Below are positions 12,541 to 24,559 of a stretch of DNA of 64,000 bases, in pieces; positions within the stretch are counted from its first letter, which is position 1, and each line of letters begins with the position of its first letter. The stretch comes from Rosellinia necatrix (taxonomy: Eukaryota > Ascomycota > Sordariomycetes > Xylariales > Xylariaceae), in assembly GCA_021209875.1 (NCBI GenBank), contig JAGYVD010000009.1:3162001-3226000 (forward strand). The letters run 5' to 3'. The translations under genes were made by a program, and so were the position numbers. A model generated the notes under the pieces. It was not told where the DNA came from. It made no database searches and saw nothing but the letters and a program-made list of their open reading frames with translations.

Positions 12541-13871
12541 TTATTTTGTACGGCGATCCAACCGGCCCAACATCCCCCGATCAATATCGTTCCCCGAGGA
12601 ATTTGTGGTCATGATGTTTTCTATATTCATCACCGAGCTTCCCGAGGCGCTGCTAGCCGGAACGACAGATGGACTGCCTTTGGGCGGAGGTGTCCTATTG
12701 TCAAAGCCTGGATGGGGTATTGGCTGGGGTTGGCTGGCTTGAAAAGGCTGCAAATGTTTCGGGCTGCTACTCGACGGAGAACGACGCCGGGAATTATCAT
12801 CGGGAAAAGTGCTAGGTGGTGGAAGACGCATTCCGTGGTCGTCAGACACTCTATGACGCCTCCTGCCGTTTTCTGGCCTTTCCTCCCAATATGAACTATT
12901 TGACCCGGTTGGGGATGGGAGCGGTTGGTCGTAATGCGGAGTGCCACCCTGATAGTTCGACCCAGGAGGATAGTTAGAGGGCCCTGATAACGGTTGGCCG
13001 TAGGCCCCGAACAGCTGCACACCCGGCGGAACGCCGTTTGGCAATGCGGATACCGGGACGAACGCGGTGGACGACGTGGACGAAACAGGTTGGAAAACGC
13101 AATCCTGGTTCATTTTAATACAATTTGTGCATTTGCCCCCTGGCGAGTTAGCATAGCCACTACAACGGATCTAGCTTCATGTCAGTAACCAAGTGTGCCG
13201 AGCGGAGGATCCTGCCGCAACCGAGGCTGGTGATTTCTCACCTTTCTCCTCCTGCAGTACTTGCATGCAATAGAAGTCCGTTGTCGAGGGGCAGACTGCC
13301 CATGAGAAATCACAGCGCCGGCCGCCGGACCACCTCTTGCATACTCTGGCGTGTAAGAGCCGGGACCACGGTCTCCTCGGTAGCCGTATTCGTATACGTT
13401 TGCCCCGGGAAAGGATCCAGGCGCCTGGGCTACGTAGTAGCCCTGAGACCGAGGGTCCTGGGGGTAGCCACTCCTCGGGTCTTGTGCGGGCGACTGAACA
13501 GGTGGAAGAGGGTACGGTTGGTGAAGGCCGCCGGGAGTGGGAAAACCACCACCGCTACCTGCAGGGGAGTAGCTGCTCCCCGGTGGCACGGAAACACCAC
13601 CGGGAGGAGGCGGATATCCATTGGTAGAGGCCGGCGACGGGCCGTAGCCCGAGGCTCTCGAATCCCAAGACCTGGCACTCGGCGGGCCATATATATCAGG
13701 CCTGTCTTGGATCGACGGCAAGGTTACTGCACCTGACGCCATTTGCGATCGAGGGTGGTGCGGGATGGCTCTTGAGCGTTCGTCTTCCTCACCGGGAATA
13801 GGCGGGTACTGCGAATCGTCGTAATGGTCGTGTCTAGGTCGATGTTCCCTTCCCGGATGGTCTCCTGCCAT
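12541..13871 (-). CDS. Zn2Cys6 (GAL4-type) transcription factor
   Basis: Fungal zinc-cluster DNA-binding regulator, 419 residues from two exons: 13871-13242 and 13170-12541. The 71-nt intron (GTGAGA...CTGAC...GCTAG) falls inside the zinc cluster, after CKYCRRRK. Splicing joins it to IRCSG, giving the six-cysteine pattern C203-x2-C206-x6-C213-x10-C224-x2-C227-x6-C234, which matches the family spacing. The N-terminal ~200 residues are Pro/Gly/Ser/Tyr-rich and disordered-looking, and the C-terminal ~185 residues are Ser/Pro/Asn-rich. There is no typical fungal-specific transcription factor (middle homology) domain, so the protein is short for the class and the cluster sits centrally rather than near the N-terminus. 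The start ATG at 13871 opens MAGDHPGREHR. Target genes cannot be inferred from context, since the nearest genes are kilobases away. Confidence 0.88.
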
Positions 13872-16800
13872 ACTACACAACAAGACACGAGAGAGGCGCC
13901 AGTCCGAGGTCTGCTAACGACGCACCAAACAGTCTAGAATCGTGATCTGTAACGCCGACGCCAACCAATGTGGCGCGTGTACTACTATTTAGAAGAATGA
14001 TATCGCGACCTTATTTCCCTGCGGCAGATACAATATTTTTCCCAGCCGAATCCAATAATAGCCGACAACCATGACGAGGCCGAAGAAGTCACAGGTCAGA
14101 AGACAGACGACATGAGATGGCGAGCAGGGTGGTGCTCAGCTTGACGCCTAGTAGCTTTGTTGGGCAGTTTCCAGCTTCCTACCCGTGACGGCTGGGCCGA
14201 GGTGAAGGCGGCGCTGTAACCGATGCAGGGCCGACAAGATGGAGCAATAATCTCAGGGATGCTTGCCGTCAGGGATTCCCGTATATGAGCGGCGGCGTGG
14301 GCGAGCACACTATTATTAATGTGAGAGACGGGAGGCCCGCGGGCGACAGCAAGGGAATTGATGGTGTGGAGGGAGAAGAAGAAGAGGAAGGGTAGAAATG
14401 GAAGAGGAAGGGTCGAGAGAGTTGAGAGACGGATGGAGGAAGCAAATAACTACTAAGATAATAAGTCGAGGACTGAGCTTGGGGTTAAGTCACGCTCTCG
14501 TTGCGTGTGTTGGAATCAAATTGGGTGAAGATGGGTGGAGTTTTTTGGCGGCGGGGCCAGTTAACCGTTCGCTGGGAATAGGTGAATGGCGATTATAGCG
14601 AGGTACCTGCTGGGTATTGGGTATGGTCCCATGGGATGGAGTTATCTAGTGGATTCACTCAGCAGAAGCAGCAGCAGCAGCAGCAGCGGTACAGTGCCGG
14701 GGTCGCGAGGTAGCGGGTACAAACCTTGGGAACCCACAGGTACTTGTGCCCCTGAGTACACTACTCCCGTACGTACCTACCGCCTAGCAAACCCCTGCTG
14801 CTGGAGCGAGCCCTGGCACTCCTTGCTTGCTCGGGAAGGGGGGAAGGGGGAGGGCTGCAGACCTGGGGTGGTGGCAGAGGCTGGGGCATTTTCCCGCGTG
14901 CTTTTAAGCCCGGTGGCGCTGACGCTGGCGAAGGAGCCCGGGACACCTCTTCACTCCAAGCGACCCAGCACCAAGACCGGGAATTTACTGCGAAGGATCA
15001 CACATCAAACACGCCAATAAAATTCTGAGAGCACGTACAATCGGTCAAGGTAGGCCCTGAGAGCAAAAATACCAAGTCCTCTGTGCTCCTGTGTCAGGGG
15101 AGTAAGTGACCACAATACACGGGCGATGAAGGTTGAATCGTCCCCATTGCTACGTCACGCCAGCTTGAACATCCCGACTCGTGTGCTCCAACATGGAAGT
15201 ACGAGACGAGAGAGATGTGTGGTGATAGCGTGTGAACGGGGAAGGGCAGCAAGATACGTGCACCAAAGCTGCTCGCATTTCGCCTTCCTCGTGGCAAGGT
15301 GTTTACTAGTGACTTAGGTTCGGACGAGCGCTAAAAGAGAGGCAACACAACGGCGATTTTGGACTCGCCCCTTGCTGGCGCCTGGAAAACACGTCATCGG
15401 GCACATTCATAAAATCCCTGAGGACTGGAAGATGAGGAACGCAGAAGGAGAGACATTGCTGAGGAGGCTCGGGCCGGCGGGCAGGGAGATGATGCTGACA
15501 CGGCTAGGCACGATGATGTGCAGTACCAACTTGGGGAGTTAGAAACCAAGGATCCAAATAGGGGCCGACCAAAGGAATGTGAAGGAGTCTAACTAGCGCC
15601 TATTCATAATGCAGCACCCTCACCAAGAGGAACAGGATAAGAGAGAAGCGCCGACGGCATCGCAAGGCTGAACAAACGCGCCTCTCCCTCCACCTTAGCC
15701 GGTACCTCCTCGGGCGTTTCGAGATGGGGGCAGTACCTACCGACGGGCCGATCGGGGAAGTAATACAGTAGGCCATAAACGGAAGACAAGACCAAATACT
15801 GGTTATGTAGTGTGGCTGATGTACCCGTTGCGGCTGTAAGTGGGCGTCCTTAGGAGGGGGGGGGAGGTAGATAAATAGCAGTGGGCGCAGAAGCTATATA
15901 TATACACACATGTTAGGTTGAGCACTCGACGTAATCGCCGGGAGCTCTAGGGGTTACTAGCAAGTAAACGACATTTTCAACGATTTCTCCAATGCTAGAG
16001 GGTGGCGGAGCAACATATTAGATGATCAAACCAGGACAAAAACGAATATTGAGGTCAAAGTACTTAGCATAGTCAAGAGATTCATAAGAAAGAAAGAAAA
16101 AGAAAAAAAGAGTATGGCCACATCGTCGCCAAAGGATGGGTGAGGGGGAGCCTTTCAGTTTCTTGCACGCCCTCACGAGCGGGTAACACTATTTTTTGAT
16201 TCCCCTGGGGGGGGGGCTGAGAGGTTTCGACACAGTGAGTTGCATCGGTCAAAAGCGGGAGGGATCCATGGTAGATCAGCTCGTGGTTGATTACTGCGCG
16301 TGGTGGACGTGGTGGGCAACCTAGCCGGCTTGGCTTAAACGCTAGACAATCTGCTGGGACAGATTTGGGGACTTAGATCTAGCCCGCCACTAATCGAGCA
16401 ATTCATCGATCGGACCCTGTATGTTAGTTGTCTAACCCCGTGTGTCGGACCGGGTGGCCACATTAGGAGGTTTTTTTTCCAATACTTTCTTTTCCGGATG
16501 ATCTCCTGAAGCGCTACTAGCCGAAGGGGCGGCGCCCCGGTCTTGGAAAGCGTGGTGCGCCCAAGGTGCTGGTAGAGATGTTGATTGGCTGATATATCGG
16601 GGTGTGCCGTTCTGTTGGTCGATGGGTGGTCCGCTCGACCGGCTGATATGTTTGATGGCTCGAAAGAGTCGACCAGTGGCACGGGAGGGAACGAGGTGGT
16701 GGGTGTGCAGACCAGCAGCAGCAGAACGAAACAGATTCGTTTGTCAAGCCATGCGTGTGAACCAAACAGAAGAAACGACAGCGACATACAGTCATGTCGA

Positions 16801-17215
16801 CGTTCGATTTAGGAGCGGCGGCATCATGATGGGAGACAGAACACACCATACCATGCCCATAACTACCAGACCAGACCAGACCGTACTAGACTAGACTTTC
16901 CCCTCCTTGCCTGCCTTACCGGAGGGTATATCTAGCAAGCCAATGAATGATAAAGGCTGACGAGAGCACACCCTGTGTCGGCAACCAGGAAGGCATAACG
17001 GCACACCATATGCATGGGTACACGGCACGGCACCATACTGCTTTCGACATCATCAATGAGGAGGCGAATGCACCAACCTGGGGATAGCATGACCAAGTCC
17101 TTCTTTTCAGGACTCTGCCCCCCTGCTGCCCCCCTGCCTCATGAGAGGTCGTTGTCGTCGTGCGCGTGATGGGAACATCTCGTCCCGTTGCCTCCAATCA
17201 TCGTCGCATTTTGGG

Positions 17216-17290
17216 ATTGGGAGATGGGAGATGAGATGAAGGAATGGAGATGGAGATGAAGATGGAGATGGAGATGGAGATGGAGATGGG
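17216..17290. repeat. GGAGAT hexanucleotide array
   Basis: About twelve GAGATG/GGAGAT units with single-base variants. One strand is purine-only over long parts. On the minus strand it encodes a His-Leu dipeptide run in a spurious frame. Confidence 0.9.
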
Positions 17291-18007
17291 GTGCGATAAG
17301 TGATGGCTTAGGGTTGTACGTAACAGGCCGAATGGGGGATTTTAGGGACCTCTGTCGTGCACGCACTGCGGCCTACCAAGGTAGTGTTGGGCAAGCCAAG
17401 ACCTCTGCGACGAGGGGGAGGGGAAGCTGTTTGGACGCGTACAACATAGGGAGGTAACTAAACAGCGCCTCATCGCGGACAAACCATCTGGCTGGTAAAG
17501 GTCGCAGGTCGGCCGCAGAACTGAGGCTTGGGATGATTCTAGGCCCCGCTAGCCCCCGTTATACCCACACGTTCTACATAGTACATACATACATACATAT
17601 ATACATACATACATCCATACATCCATACATACATCCATACATACATATGTACATGGTATGGTGTAGGTACTATGGTAGTGTACATGCGTACCCACAGCCT
17701 GTCACTTGTGCTCAGCGGGTACAAAACCTGTCTAGTCTGGAGCGGGTACCACACGAGAGACAGACGAGGGTGCTTTCCACACGGCATTTATCCCGCTGTG
17801 GCCTCTCCGGGGGATGCATCGTGGTGCCATGGTGGTACTGGCTGGGCGAAGCAAACTTCCATAAACAAGGTATGAACTCGGTAGTTTGTGTGCGTGAGAT
17901 TGAGAAGAGACGGCATCTGTGTAAGAGTTGCACGGCGACATGGATAACACGGACATACTAGTAGTACAGATATGTAGAGTAGCTGCTGTATGCATATACA
18001 TATATAA

Positions 18008-18055
18008 ATATATAGTTATATAACTAGTTAGCTAGGTAGTTATATAACTATATAT
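18008..18055. repeat. Perfect 18-bp inverted repeat with 12-nt loop
   Basis: The left arm ATATATAGTTATATAACT (18008-18025) is the exact reverse complement of the right arm (18038-18055), around a 12-nt loop. Nearly all A/T, with no coding sequence around it. It could extrude as a cruciform or fold as an RNA hairpin if transcribed. I see no flanking target-site duplication that would make it a MITE. Confidence 0.9.
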
Positions 18056-18631
18056 ATTCCCATGTCCCGCCCTCGCAGCGCAGTGTAGTCGTTGGGTAGG
18101 TCAGGTTAGGTTAGGTAGGTAGCAGCAGTCACCACGACACGGTACCGTACCTCTTCGACATGGTACCTCCTCCATGACCACTACCCGTGCCACGCGCGTT
18201 AGCATGTGGTGGGATCGTTGCCAATTTCGGTTTTCCCCGTCTGCTCGCTCCCTCGACCACGAAACGAGGTTTCAGAGGGCCATGCCGGAGTACATTACTC
18301 TGCTCGACCAGGGGTATGCCACACAGGCAGGCACGGTTACTACAAATGCTGCGAATCGTGACGTGCCCCCCCCCAGGGATTACGGCGACGATGGTACTAT
18401 ATGGAATTGGGCTGCGTTCTCGTTTGGCCCGCGACGACGCGCAAGCGTTCGTGATTTGACAGAACCTTGTCGCGCTTGGCTGCGTGGTTGCGTGGTTGTG
18501 TGGTTGCGTGGTGCATCGAATTTAGGCGGGTAGGCAGAGTCTCGTGCTTCTATATATATATATATATATAAACATACCAATGCATTCGTAGAAGACGATG
18601 ATGAATAGTGTATGGTGGTGGGTATGGGGCA

Positions 18632-18703
18632 CGAGCATGAGCATGAGCATGAGCATGAGCATGGGCATGGGCATGGTCATAGCATAGCATAGCATAGCAT
18701 AGC
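18632..18703. repeat. GAGCAT hexamer array passing into a CATAG pentamer array
   Basis: Five GAGCAT units are followed by GGGCAT, GGGCAT and GGTCAT variants (18632-18677), then about five CATAG units (18678-18703). The stepwise unit changes show ongoing slippage and point mutation. Confidence 0.9.
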
Positions 18704-19982
18704 ACATAGCACTGCACCTCTTACCGACCTATATGCTGTTTCTTATGCCTTCGGGCAGCCGCGGCGTTTGCTTCCCTTCACCTTACCCCCCTCCCCCCCG
18801 CCTAGTTATCCTGCCGGCGGAAGGGGGACGGCCATGTCCTATTGTAAGCAGGAGGGAGGCTATCCACTACAACTTAGGTAGGCGTCCTTCATAAAATGAA
18901 CATTCGCCAGGTCCGTCGGGAGGTGGCCAGATCAGGTATTATTGAAGCAGCCTCTGGCAAAGAGTTGGCTAGATGAGGTTGCTAGGGTTGCGCTTACATC
19001 CCGATATATGTGGACTCTGTACTTCGTTCCGTGTGAGAGTCAGATGCATATATGTAGGCCATATGCCCGACTAACTTGATAGGCACCGCCAGTGTTTAGT
19101 GTGCCACAATATAGTAATAACTAGCGGTAATAGCACGTCGAGCGGGAGTCGGGATAAATACATCAGGGCTTTTTGTGTGACGACAGACGCCGACGAATGA
19201 AATGGCGCCAATCGGCGACCGTTCGAATGCGCCGTGGAGACGGCGACGTTTTAACCACGGCAGTCACCGTTGGGGCTCTGTAAGGGGTGTAGATTTATTG
19301 TTTCCGAATCAATCCCGTAGCATTGCCGATGCAAACTGAGTCTCAACAGGGCAAAACGGGAGACGGAGAAGACAAGTGGCCTCAGAATGCCAACGGGCCC
19401 CCTTGACCCGGTTATTATGGCCCGGGTGCCCGTAATAATGCGCAACCAGGTCATCAAATTCCGGAGCTTATGGGGGTAGACAGGAGACTCATTGTTTTTT
19501 TTTTTTCTCTTTCAGTGTGTGTGTTTTTTTTTAGTCGGTCAAGTGACTTGTCGACCAAGGATGCTGTACACTAGTAATGCCTCCTCCTGGGTGCTCGCCC
19601 ACGATGCCATGCCGGACCGGCAGGCACAGCGAAACATCACGCGGTAGCCCACTTGGCCCTTGGAGAATACATGGTAATTCCATCGGTCATCGCCGTGTGT
19701 TGCCCTCGAGCCCCGGGCAGAAACTGGGGAACTATCGCACGACTTGCCTCCCTGAGGTTAGCAGCCCGATGCACACAACGCAGACCGCAACGGGTACGCC
19801 CTTTTCGGCTCTGCCCTTTGTCGGGTTTATTAGTTACATACACACAGGGAGTAGGGGGGGGGGATCTGTTCGCAATTGACGTATGGAAGGGGTGGACCGT
19901 CCCGGGGCTCTGGCTCTTGAATTGCTTTTTCCTTCAAGCCACGCCTCGCCTCGCTTCGCTTCGCTTCCTCCCTCGAAACCAG

Positions 19983-20025
19983 GATCACGGGTCACGGGTC
20001 ACTGGTCACGGGTCACGGGTCACTG
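19983..20025. repeat. GGGTCAC heptamer tandem repeat
   Basis: About six units of GGGTCAC/TGGTCAC, located between spurious open frames. Confidence 0.85.
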
Positions 20026-23000
20026 GGGGCTGGTCGAGGTGGGAGTATATTAATGTAGGTAGGCCGACATACCTATTTGCAGCCGGGGGGCCGACCATCC
20101 ATCAATTGCTTTCTGGAAGGGCTACTGTAGCTCTGCGTCGGTGGGTGCGTTCAATTTTCCCCGTCCCGTGATTCCCTCTCCGAGGTAAGCACACCGCTGG
20201 ATCGCTTGACAGTCCTGCTGTTAGTGGATTGCCGCTCGTTGCAGGGTGCGGTGAGCTTGCTGGTTGGCCTGAACGGTCGCCTGGGTCCCTTGAACCCTGC
20301 CCGCCGACTCCTGCGCAATTATCCTAATGCGTCTAGAAAAAGTGAGCGCCGAGAGCGCTAGGGGCGTTTTTGCACTAGCGGGGCATCCTTTGCAAGCGAC
20401 AGGGAATGCGGCAAGCAAGGGATGGCGGGCGGATAGATCCAACCCAACCTGGTGGCTCACGGGGTGGCCCGAACTCTGATCGAGGCTGCAGAAGCGCATT
20501 CCCGAGCGCCGTGACCGCTTGCCTGCGCACTGGCTAGGCTGGACGTGACGTGACGAGAGAGGGCTCGCAACAGTTCCCTTCACGGAGAGCGACTGCAAAA
20601 TACAAGGTGCCGTCCGGGCCAGCGAGCCGGGAAGCGAGGGTCAGATCCCGGCGCTGCGGTATGCATCTTGAACAGTACCTTTCACGATACGACGGGTAGG
20701 AAGACGTGGGAAGACGTGGGAAGATGTAGGAAGATAGATGTAGGGAGATGTGGGAAGATGGGAAGGCAGTAAGACGAGTGCGCCCCCGTTCCTGTTCGCG
20801 AACGCTCATCACGCAACAAACGAGCAATCCCTTTCCCACGAGACATGGCATGTTTGCGGTAGTGTAGTGTAGCCTAACAGGGCGCTCGCCGTACACTAGA
20901 TAGAACCTCGGGCGGACATCATGGCGTGGTGGGATTGATGACGATCTGGCACAACTCCACCACCAGCTAGCGAGGTGTTGTCACAGGTGTGCAGGGGAGG
21001 TTGAGAGAGATGGGGCGAGATCCGTCAAGTTACCTACAACTTACTGTAGCTGGCGACGTTGGTTGCAGGACGACCGCCACAGAACCCGCCACTCGACCAC
21101 GGTGGGCTGGTCCCGGACAGTCCCCGGAGATACGTACATACACGACTTGTTGACTGATCCATGATATATTATTAACTTCTAATCAGGCCTGGGCAAAGCC
21201 TCCTCATCCTGTCCCGTGCAAGGTTCCAACGGAAGAATGTGATACCACCCGCCACGTTCATTCAATGGGTGGGTAATACATATGCGCATCTCATCTGCTC
21301 GGGTTGCGTATTACACCAGGAGGCTGCTTGGACTTGTAAGTAAGTACACGTGCGTCTTCCCAGCGCAGGGAGGAAGGGGAGCAACAACATCTAGAAGCCA
21401 TTGCCAACACGTTGTATCCGTTAAACCATCTAACCCAGTCATGTACAACTAATGGTACGTTCAAAATCGGGGACTACACTAGGTACTGGACCATACCAGA
21501 AGGAGGTCGGGTTCTAGCTCGGGCTTGAGCATCCGTGGCATCGTGACGCAACGAAGCTAGTGAATCCGTGCCGGGAATGAGAACTTGAACATATGTACAT
21601 ACGAGTATGTACTGTATCTCACATCCTACATCCTACCTTCCTTGCGTGCCATGATGACCGCATACCCAGGCGACGGGGGTACAAACTATCGGGGACAATC
21701 GCTTGGAGCCAAAGCCTCGTCTCGCGCTACGGTGACAGATAACGAACGCGCTTAGACCTACAGAGCAATTCCCTATTGAGGTTCGCGGGTGCCTGTCTTG
21801 CCCACGGGTCCATATTGCATATTGTAGTCATACATGATTACTTACTTACGTCGCACCTTCGAATGGGGTGCGCCTGTGGTGTACCCATCTACGGGATGTA
21901 AGCCCAGGACATCGCAGTGTACACTAGAGAATCAACCCCGATCTCCACAAAGGTGAGCGTGCATCGACTGTCTCATCTGGAATCTGGATACGGGCACCAA
22001 TCTGGGTTCCTCGCATCTCGGCTTGCCAATACAACCTCGGACAGGGGATGGCAAGCACCGGAGCCACGCCGCTCATGCGGAATTGTTTGGTGTATTCCCC
22101 AAGATCAATGCCGCCAGACCTGGCGGCATGGCGGCATTGCGAATACATAATGTCTACCTAGGTGGTCACCCAGCGATCAGAGGTGTGGCGTCCCTGAGCA
22201 AAACACCCCTCCACTAGGTATCTACTACGTAAGCACCCGCATATTGCGCCTCGGCCTGTGCAGCACGGCTAGTGCAGGCAGCACGGCTAGCACCGAACTG
22301 GGACCAACAAGGCTAATCCCAATGACGGTGTAGTCGATACATATAATTAAGCGATAGTATCATCTATCGGGTCATTCAGGGCCAGGGGAAGAGACGGGAG
22401 GCGGGGCGAGGCGAGGCGATATGTAGCTAGAGTGCTGGAGTCGCGAACCGGATGGTGCGAGCCCCATCTACATGGTTCCGAATCCCCTTCGCGCAGCCCG
22501 AACGAGGTTGTCGAACAGGTAATATGCAAAACCCCGGTCCACACGCCGAGGCTCGGGACATTACGGAGCCTGCATCATGGCATTGCCTAATAAGGCGGGC
22601 CGGCGGGAAAGGGACTCATCTCGAGGGACGGACGACGTAAGCAGCAAGCATAAAGAGAGCGGGAAAAGACGATGGAGAACGAACCAGAACGAACCAGAAC
22701 GAACGTCGATGCATGAACGTGATGGGCAACAAGTGTTGGACTTGCAGCGAGCTGGAACAGGGGCCATACCTACACTACACTGCGCTACACTACACTACAT
22801 GCTGTAGTTGGTTGTTAAGAGGATCCATCCACGCGGGACGTGGCAGAGGGTGTCAGTGCGCCTGAACACGGGTGAGTAACGGGTTTCATTGGGTCATGGT
22901 GCAAAAGCCCCGAGCTTGTGACCCGAGCAATCCCATGTGGTTGTGCCTCACGTGTGCATATATCGAAATGGGCAGCGAACAGGACGCTCGAACTGGGTAT

Positions 23001-24520
23001 ATGAGCAGATATCCGGACGGGTATTCGAGTAGGTTGTCTATAACGAAGGGACCTATGTATGCATTCCAAAACAGTTCTAACAGGTCCCTGGTGTAGAGAG
23101 GGAGGCCGGGGCCGGGAAGGGAGACGAGATTGGGGAGACAGACCACCGGCCTAGTTACGTGTAGTTCCTTACCTTAGGCAGTTCCAAGCAGTTCCAAGGT
23201 TAACCTGTAACTAGTGTATCTGCCTGTAGATATGACTTATACAAGTGGTGATATAACTACCTCCCATGTCGGCGGCCCATAGGAGACGATGCAACTCCCA
23301 TCCTCGTTTCGAACCAACATGGAAGATCTGGCTTCAGACCCTGCAATGTGCTGCTGTAGTGCGTGCACATACAGTACCTGCACGTACATAGTAGTGGCAT
23401 GTAATTAATCTCGTCGTGGGTAATCCGCTCCTGTGCCTGTAAGTAAACAGGATGTCGACGGCAGCCCAAGACATTCCGCCCCATCTCTGGGCTTGGCATG
23501 CGACGCGACCACGGGCATTAGAACTCTCCCGCTCGAGATTCCATCAACGAAACAGACTAGCCGACCAACCGTTCGACAGGCCAATCGATACCGAAAAGCC
23601 CTCCGCGTGGCATCTTCTCGGCCCAATCTCGGTTACTATGCTCTGCGGTAACGCAAGTTGCGCCGTGTAGCTGCTGTAGTGTGGGCAGGAAGGGCCCAAT
23701 GGCACCGCAGACGACCAACGTAACTCCCTAACCTAACTTACTTCATCTGCGAGAACGCTCGTCCTGCTCCTGCTGGTCCTGCTGGTCCTGCTGGTCCTGG
23801 AACAACCAGACACCAAACAACCAAGAGCGAGCCACAAACACCTGCGCTACACTAGTTAGGCCTGCCGCACTAGGCGAGCATATCCCGCTTGGCTGGTAAC
23901 GTCGGCGTGGACAAGTCCCTATGATTGGTCCCACCAAAATGCTTCTCCCATCTAATACGGTTAGGCCCCACGCAGGACTTTTGCGGCAACTATACGCTAG
24001 AGCAGAGCTAGAGCTCCAGAGAAGGGGCGGGTGGGGACGTGGCATTACCTAATCTAGGTTAGGTAGGTAGGTACCTACCAGACTACCCGATTCGGGCTAG
24101 GCACTAGGCCTTCATTTGCCATTTGCCATCCGCCACCATCCGCCAACCGCCTTCCTTCGCAGCCCAGCTGCCGAAATCTCCAGGGTCGCCCGCATTCGGG
24201 TGTGAATGACAAGCATCTTTGCGGCCCGGTTAGCAGGAGGGCTAATGACGACCCATTGAGAAGGACCCGGAAAGTCATGGCGCTTATGTACTTGCACCAC
24301 ACCCTTCTTTCGGGGAGAAGAGGGGCTTTTTTTCTCTGTCACACTCCCTCACTCCCTCACTCCCTCACACTCTTACACTCTCACACATTCACACACTCAT
24401 ACACACATTCATTTCTTTTTTTTTTTTTTTTTTCTTCCCCTTCCCCCAGTCACGACATGTTTTCCTAATCCATGTGTCATACCGTACCAAAATAGACACG
24501 CACACATACATACATATATA

Positions 24521-24523
<3 letters not shown>

Positions 24524-24557
<34 letters not shown>
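24524..24557. repeat. CA dinucleotide microsatellite
   Basis: Roughly seventeen uninterrupted CA units, preceded by CATA and TATACGCG alternating purine-pyrimidine sequence. Confidence 0.95.

Positions 24558-24559
<2 letters not shown>

Larger units (their letters stand above)
13872..20599. other. Gene-free repeat-bearing interval, part 1
   Basis: First part of a 22-kb stretch with no supported gene. It includes the upstream region of the Zn2Cys6 gene, purine-rich sequence near 14365-14420, a GCA run (about 14668-14690), GGAGAT repeats (17216-17290), CATA/CATC repeats (about 17580-17650), a perfect hairpin (18008-18055), a TA run (about 18551-18570), GAGCAT and CATAG arrays (18632-18703) and a GGGTCAC array (19983-20025). 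The longest open frames (16335-16787 minus; 19653-20171 plus) have no recognisable domain and look accidental. Confidence 0.6.

Noticed and set aside
16335..16787. 150-codon minus-strand frame starting with ATG and a signal-peptide-like N-terminus
   Set aside because: Composition after the first 35 codons is random-looking, a second frame overlaps on the same strand, and no cysteine pattern or domain supports a secreted protein.
19653..20171. 172-codon plus-strand frame
   Set aside because: It has no ATG at its 5' end, runs through the GGGTCAC tandem repeat, and shows no family resemblance.
22141..22230. Minus-strand GGGTGACCACC resembling the C box of 5S rRNA
   Set aside because: Only about 11-14 bases match and the rest of the 5S sequence and termini are absent.
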